From: JAYZDB01 sp036338025
GTDB taxonomy: Bacteria > Planctomycetota > UBA1135 > UBA2386
DNA length: 10,030 nt
Reading direction: 5' to 3'
Assembly (NCBI GenBank): GCA_036338025.1
Contig: JAYZDB010000114.1
Coordinates: 1-10,030 of the forward strand
Under the pieces are notes generated by a model. It saw nothing but the letters and a program-made list of their open reading frames with translations. It was not told the origin of the DNA and made no database searches. Shown here in pieces: positions 6,916 to 10,030 of this stretch (position 1 is the first letter of the stretch; every line of letters begins with the position of its first letter). Both the position numbers and the translations under genes were made by a program.

Positions 6916-6943
6916 AGTCTAGGACGCGTGCCATTCAGCGCAA
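6916..6943 (-). promoter_or_regulatory. Possible promoter of infA
   Basis: On the minus strand TTGCGC (6943-6938) and TAGACT (6921-6916) are 16 bases apart. They would start transcription near 6909, leaving a leader of about 35 bases before the TTG start. The position excludes use of the upstream ATG at 6934 from this promoter. Both boxes are imperfect, so this is suggestive only. Confidence 0.28.
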
Positions 6944-6994
6944 GCCCGGACTCAAGTTCTACGCAAGCGGCTACCCGACGCTGACGGGGCTCGT

Positions 6995-8272
6995 ATGATC
7001 TTGGTGCTCATGTGCCTGAACCGTTCCCTGCTTCTCTGTGTTGCTCGTCTGGCCGCTGTTCCTGCGCCCTGGCTGGTGATGTGCCTGGCGCTTACCCAGC
7101 TGGGTGCCCAGAAGCTGGAGTACAACCGCGACATCCGGCCCTTGCTCGCTGACCGGTGCTACCGCTGTCACGGACCCGACAAGCAGCAACGCAAGGCCGG
7201 CCTGCGCCTCGATCTGGCGACCAGCGCCACCACCGCGCGCAAGGGACGCACGGCTATCGTTCCGGGTCATCCGGAGCGCAGTGAACTGGTTGCTCGGATT
7301 ACTTCGCCGGACCCCAAGCACCGGATGCCTCCGCGCAACAGCCACAAGACCTTGAGCACCGCCGAGATCGAACGCCTGACCCGGTGGATTCGAGAAGGGG
7401 CGGAATACCAGGCGCACTGGTCGTATCGGAGGCCGCGCGCTGCTCCGCTGCCAGCCGTCCGCGCCAGGCCTTGGAGTCGAGGGTTCATTGATCATTGGAT
7501 CCTCGCAGGTCTGGAACGAGCGGGACTCGAACCCTCGCCAACCGCAGATCCCGTCACCCTGGTCCGAAGGCTCACCTTCGATTTGACGGGATTGCCGCCG
7601 ACGATGGCTGAAGTGGAAGCGTTCGTGGCGGATCGCCGCAGCGATCGTTACGAGCGGCTCGTCGACCGTCTGTTGGCGTCCCCTCGCTACGGTGAACGCA
7701 TGGCGATGTACTGGCTTGACCTGGTGCGTTACGCCGACACGGTCGGATACCACGGCGACCAGGAACATTCGATCTCGCCGTACCGCGACTACGTGATCCG
7801 GGCATTTTGCGACAACATGCCGTTCGATCAATTCACGATCGAGCAGTTGGCTGGCGACCTGTTGGCGAATCCGACCGATCAGCAGAAGATCGCGACCGGC
7901 TACAATCGTCTGTTGCAGACCAGCCACGAGGGTGGAGTCCAGGCCAAGGAATACCTGGCGATCTACGCCGCGGATCGGGTGCGCAATGTTGCGGAGGTCT
8001 GGCTCGGTGCGACGCTCGGTTGCGCGCAGTGTCATGACCACAAGTACGATCCCATCACTACGCGGGACTTCTACTCGATGGCGGCGTTCTTCGCCGATGT
8101 CCAGGAACTCGGGGACTTCAAGGGCAGTCCGAACAGTTCCCCGACTACGCGCCCACCGGAGATGGTGGTGTTGAGTCCGGCTGCCAAGAAGTCCTTGGCG
8201 CGAATCGATGCCGACCGCAAGGCGGCACGGCATGGATCGAAGAATACACCTGCAGCCAAGGCCCGCATCTAG
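6995..8272 (+). CDS. PSCyt1/DUF1549 protein, N-terminal part cut short by in-frame TAG
   Basis: First half of an exported planctomycete cytochrome-like protein of unknown substrate. A hydrophobic N-terminal segment ending near LTQLGAQ (~residue 39) is a likely signal peptide. Next comes the PSCyt1 domain, YNRDIRPLLADRCYRCHG, with a haem c site C55-x-x-C58-H59 and downstream MPP (111-113). DUF1549 follows from about 163 to 370: FIDHWILAGLERAGLEPSP, RRLTFDLTGLPPT (191-203), RYGERMAMYWLDLVRYADT, and the conserved CAQCHDHKYDPI with a second C343-x-x-C346-H347. The frame stops at TAG after 425 residues, in a charged linker where relatives continue into DUF1553. The same frame continues in homologous sequence to 9403, so the intact gene would span 6995-9403 (about 802 residues). 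ATG 7010 is an alternative start. It is divergent from infA, with 120 bases between starts. Confidence 0.92.
   Translation: MILVLMCLNRSLLLCVARLAAVPAPWLVMCLALTQLGAQKLEYNRDIRPLLADRCYRCHGPDKQQRKAGLRLDLATSATTARKGRTAIVPGHPERSELVARITSPDPKHRMPPRNSHKTLSTAEIERLTRWIREGAEYQAHWSYRRPRAAPLPAVRARPWSRGFIDHWILAGLERAGLEPSPTADPVTLVRRLTFDLTGLPPTMAEVEAFVADRRSDRYERLVDRLLASPRYGERMAMYWLDLVRYADTVGYHGDQEHSISPYRDYVIRAFCDNMPFDQFTIEQLAGDLLANPTDQQKIATGYNRLLQTSHEGGVQAKEYLAIYAADRVRNVAEVWLGATLGCAQCHDHKYDPITTRDFYSMAAFFADVQELGDFKGSPNSSPTTRPPEMVVLSPAAKKSLARIDADRKAARHGSKNTPAAKARI
8270..8272 (+). other. In-frame amber codon interrupting the DUF1549/DUF1553 gene
   Basis: The codons CGC ATC TAG GCG CTG GAT show a lone TAG between AKARI and ALDTQRKK in one continuous frame. 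A single base change from CAG, AAG, GAG or TGG would explain it. No indel is needed: both sides share a frame, and the protein on the right keeps family motifs to its end. The neighbouring atpC, cyclase and secreted-protein genes all end in TAG, so general reassignment of TAG is unlikely. Confidence 0.9.
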
Positions 8273-9403
8273 GCGCTGGATACCCAACGCAAGAAGGTGC
8301 TGGCGAGCGGTCGGCGCTCGATGATCACGGTTGCGAAGGCGCCGCGGATGACGCGAGTGTTGGCGCGTGGTGATTGGATGGACCAGTCGGGCGAGGTCGT
8401 GTTGCCGGCGGTACCGCATTTCCTGCAGCAGATCGACACTGGTGGGAAGCGGGCCACCCGTCTCGACCTGGCCCGTTGGCTGACATCGGGGGCGCAACCG
8501 TTGACCGGGCGAGTATTCGTGAATCGGCTCTGGTACCTGTTCTTTGGGCGTGGCTTGTCTGCGGATCTCGGCGACTTCGGGGCGCAGGGTGAATGGCCGG
8601 ATCACCCGGAGTTGTTGGATGCCTTGGCAGTGCGCTTCGCGCGCAGTGGCTGGAACGTGAAGCAGATGGTCCGCCTGCTGGTGACCTCCAATTCCTACCG
8701 GCAGACTTCGAAGCCGCGTTTGGGCGCCGAGGATCGCAATCCTGGCAACCGCCTGCTGGCCTGGCAATCGCGGTGGCGGCTGCCGGCGGAGATGATCCGC
8801 GACAATGCGCTGGCGGTCAGTGGCTTGCTGGTAGAGCAGTTGGGCGGCGATAGCGTCAAGCCCTACCAACCGCCGGGCTATTACCAGCATCTCAACTTCC
8901 CGGCTCGCAAGTACCGTCAACACTCCGATGCGCGCCAGTGGCGCCGTGGCGTCTACATGCACTGGCAGAGGATGTTCCTGCACCCGGCACTGAGGGCCTT
9001 CGATGCACCGACGCGCGAGGAATGCACCCCCGCTCGGCCGGTGTCGAACACGCCCCAGGCAGCCCTGACCCTGCTGAATGACCCGACCTTCGTGGAGGCC
9101 GCCAGGGTCTTTGCGGCCCGGCTGTTGGCGGCCAAGGGATCGGTCCTTGAGCGTATGGCTTTGGGTTTCCGTCTGGCGACGTCGCGTGCGGGGTCTGCCG
9201 AGGAGATCGCAGCGCTCGAGGGCCTGCTAGCGCGACAACGCGCACGCTACGCCAAGGACCCGAAGGCGGCGGCCAGGCTTGTCGCGGTAGGACTGACTAA
9301 GCCTCCAGCAGGTTCGAGCCGGTCGGATATCGTGGACCTGGCAGCCTGGACTGCTGTCACCCGGGTCTTGTTGAACCTACACGAGACAACCACCAGGAAC
9401 TGA
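8273..9403 (+). pseudogene. DUF1553 (PSD1) C-terminal part of the interrupted gene
   Basis: Continuation of the preceding gene in the same frame after the TAG. It carries the linker MTRVLARGDWMDQSGEVVLPAVPHFL and then the DUF1553 domain: RLDLARWLTSGAQPLTGRV, NRLWYLFFGRGL, FGAQGEWPDHPELLDALA, WNVKQMVRLLVTSNSYRQ, NRLLAWQSRWRLPAEMIRDN, the SNTPQAALTLLNDPTFVEAAR stretch, and the typical family ending AAWTAVTRVLLNLHETTTRN. Unassisted translation could begin at GTG 8297 (368 residues) or ATG 8321, but neither has a convincing ribosome-binding site, and the product would lack a signal peptide, so it could not reach the periplasm with its partner half. No other stop or frameshift is present, so the lesion is recent, a read error, or bypassed. 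The stop lies six bases before the DUF1501 start. Confidence 0.85.
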
Positions 9404-9409
9404 CTACCG

Positions 9410-10030
9410 ATGACCAGCCCGCAAAAGGACTTCGACAAGCTGCTGTCACGACGAGGCTTCCTGACTGCCGCCGCGGCAATGGTGGGTGGGCCAGCGATCG
9501 GAATGCCACCGCTTGCAAGCAGGCCGGTGGGTGGGCGAATTCGACCCTTGCACATCCCGCCGCGGGCCAAGCGGGTGATCTTCCTGTGCATGGCGGGCGG
9601 CCCGTCACAGTTCGAGACCTTCGACTACAAGCCCGAGCTGGCACGCCTGGACGGACAGCCGATGCCGGAGTCGTACACAGCGGGGCAACCGATTGCGCAG
9701 TTACAGGGCCAGAAGCTCCGGGTGCTGGGGCCGCAGACCCGGTTTCGCCGCTACGGCGAGAGCGGTCAGTTGATCAGTGACTACCTTCCCCATACGGCGC
9801 GCATCGCCGACGAGATTGCGGTGATCCGCTCGATGACCACCACCCAGATCAACCACGATCCAGCCCACACGGTGATGAACTCCGGGAGCCAGATCTCAGG
9901 GCGACCATCGATGGGATCCTGGATCCAATACGGACTGGGTACGGACGCTTTCGACTTGCCCGGGTTCGTTGTCCTCTCGTCGATCAAGGGTCGCAACCCT
10001 CAGCCGATTGCCGCCCGCCAGTGGCACTCG
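9410..10030 (+). CDS. DUF1501 family protein, N-terminal part (runs off window)
   Basis: Start of a Tat-exported DUF1501 protein; 207 codons are visible of a family usually around 450-500 residues. A twin-arginine signal SRRGFLTAAAAMVGG (13-27) comes first. DUF1501 motifs follow: RAKRVIFLCMAGGPSQFETFDYKP (52-75), SDYLPHTARIADEIAVIRSM, the His-containing INHDPAHTVMNSGS (147-160), and GRPSMGSWIQYGLG (164-177). The family has an alkaline-phosphatase/sulfatase-like fold; its substrate is not established. The ATG is six bases after the DUF1553 stop, so the two are almost certainly co-transcribed, as is usual for DUF1553-DUF1501 pairs. If the amber codon upstream is real, translation or transcription of this gene may drop through polarity. 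The Tat signal suggests a cofactor-loaded or pre-folded protein exported to the periplasm. Confidence 0.95.
   Translation, partial: MTSPQKDFDKLLSRRGFLTAAAAMVGGPAIGMPPLASRPVGGRIRPLHIPPRAKRVIFLCMAGGPSQFETFDYKPELARLDGQPMPESYTAGQPIAQLQGQKLRVLGPQTRFRRYGESGQLISDYLPHTARIADEIAVIRSMTTTQINHDPAHTVMNSGSQISGRPSMGSWIQYGLGTDAFDLPGFVVLSSIKGRNPQPIAARQWHS

Noticed and set aside
8270..8272. TAG as a reassigned sense codon (pyrrolysine or an alternative code)
   Set aside because: atpC, the cyclase and the secreted protein all end at TAG at the expected family length, and this gene family has no known need for a special residue there.
6971..8983. A 670-codon open frame on the minus strand opposite the DUF1549/DUF1553 gene
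   Set aside because: It is rich in Arg, Gln and His, shows no domain, and mirrors a strongly supported gene on the other strand. Long antisense frames are expected at this GC content.
1..10030. CRISPR arrays, insertion sequences, phage genes, tRNA or rRNA genes
   Set aside because: No regularly spaced repeats, transposase or integrase motifs, terminal inverted repeats or tRNA-like clover-leaf were seen on either strand by eye.

Overview
This GC-rich window is ordinary bacterial chromosome, most probably from the phylum Planctomycetota. The best evidence is the pair at the right end: a haem-motif DUF1549/DUF1553 protein followed six bases later by a Tat-exported DUF1501 protein. That pair is typical of planctomycetes and some relatives. 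A secreted protein near 3 kb ends in a beta-rich module that resembles the C-termini of exported proteins from deep-branching marine planctomycetes; this second argument rests on recalled family resemblance, not on a search.

Layout, left to right. (1) Positions 1-1063: the end of an F-type ATP synthase operon, with the 3' part of atpD and all of atpC on +. A strong hairpin closes it. (2) 1081-2691, minus: a signalling protein with FHA, GAF and class III nucleotide cyclase domains, preceded by a 30-codon upstream reading frame that overlaps its GTG start. (3) 2867-3916, minus: a secreted lamin-tail-like protein, separated from the cyclase by an imperfect 13-bp hairpin. (4) 4079-4558, plus: a DUF1579 protein. 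(5) 4571-5857, minus: a DEAD-box RNA helicase of the RhlE type. (6) 5941-6645, plus: a DUF4272 protein. (7) 6656-6874, minus: infA (IF-1), apparently starting at TTG. (8) 6995-10030, plus: the DUF1549/DUF1553 gene, interrupted by an in-frame TAG, then the truncated DUF1501 gene.

Transcription units are short and change strand often, giving convergent ends (1063/1081, 4558/4571, 6645/6656) and divergent starts (3916/4079, 5857/5941, 6874/6995). No gene-free stretch exceeds about 165 bases. I see no tRNA, rRNA, CRISPR array, insertion sequence or phage gene.

No clearly new multi-gene system is visible. The items most worth checking are the amber codon that splits the DUF1549/DUF1553 gene, while three neighbouring genes use TAG as their normal stop; the layout of the cyclase and its upstream reading frame; and the TTG start of infA.
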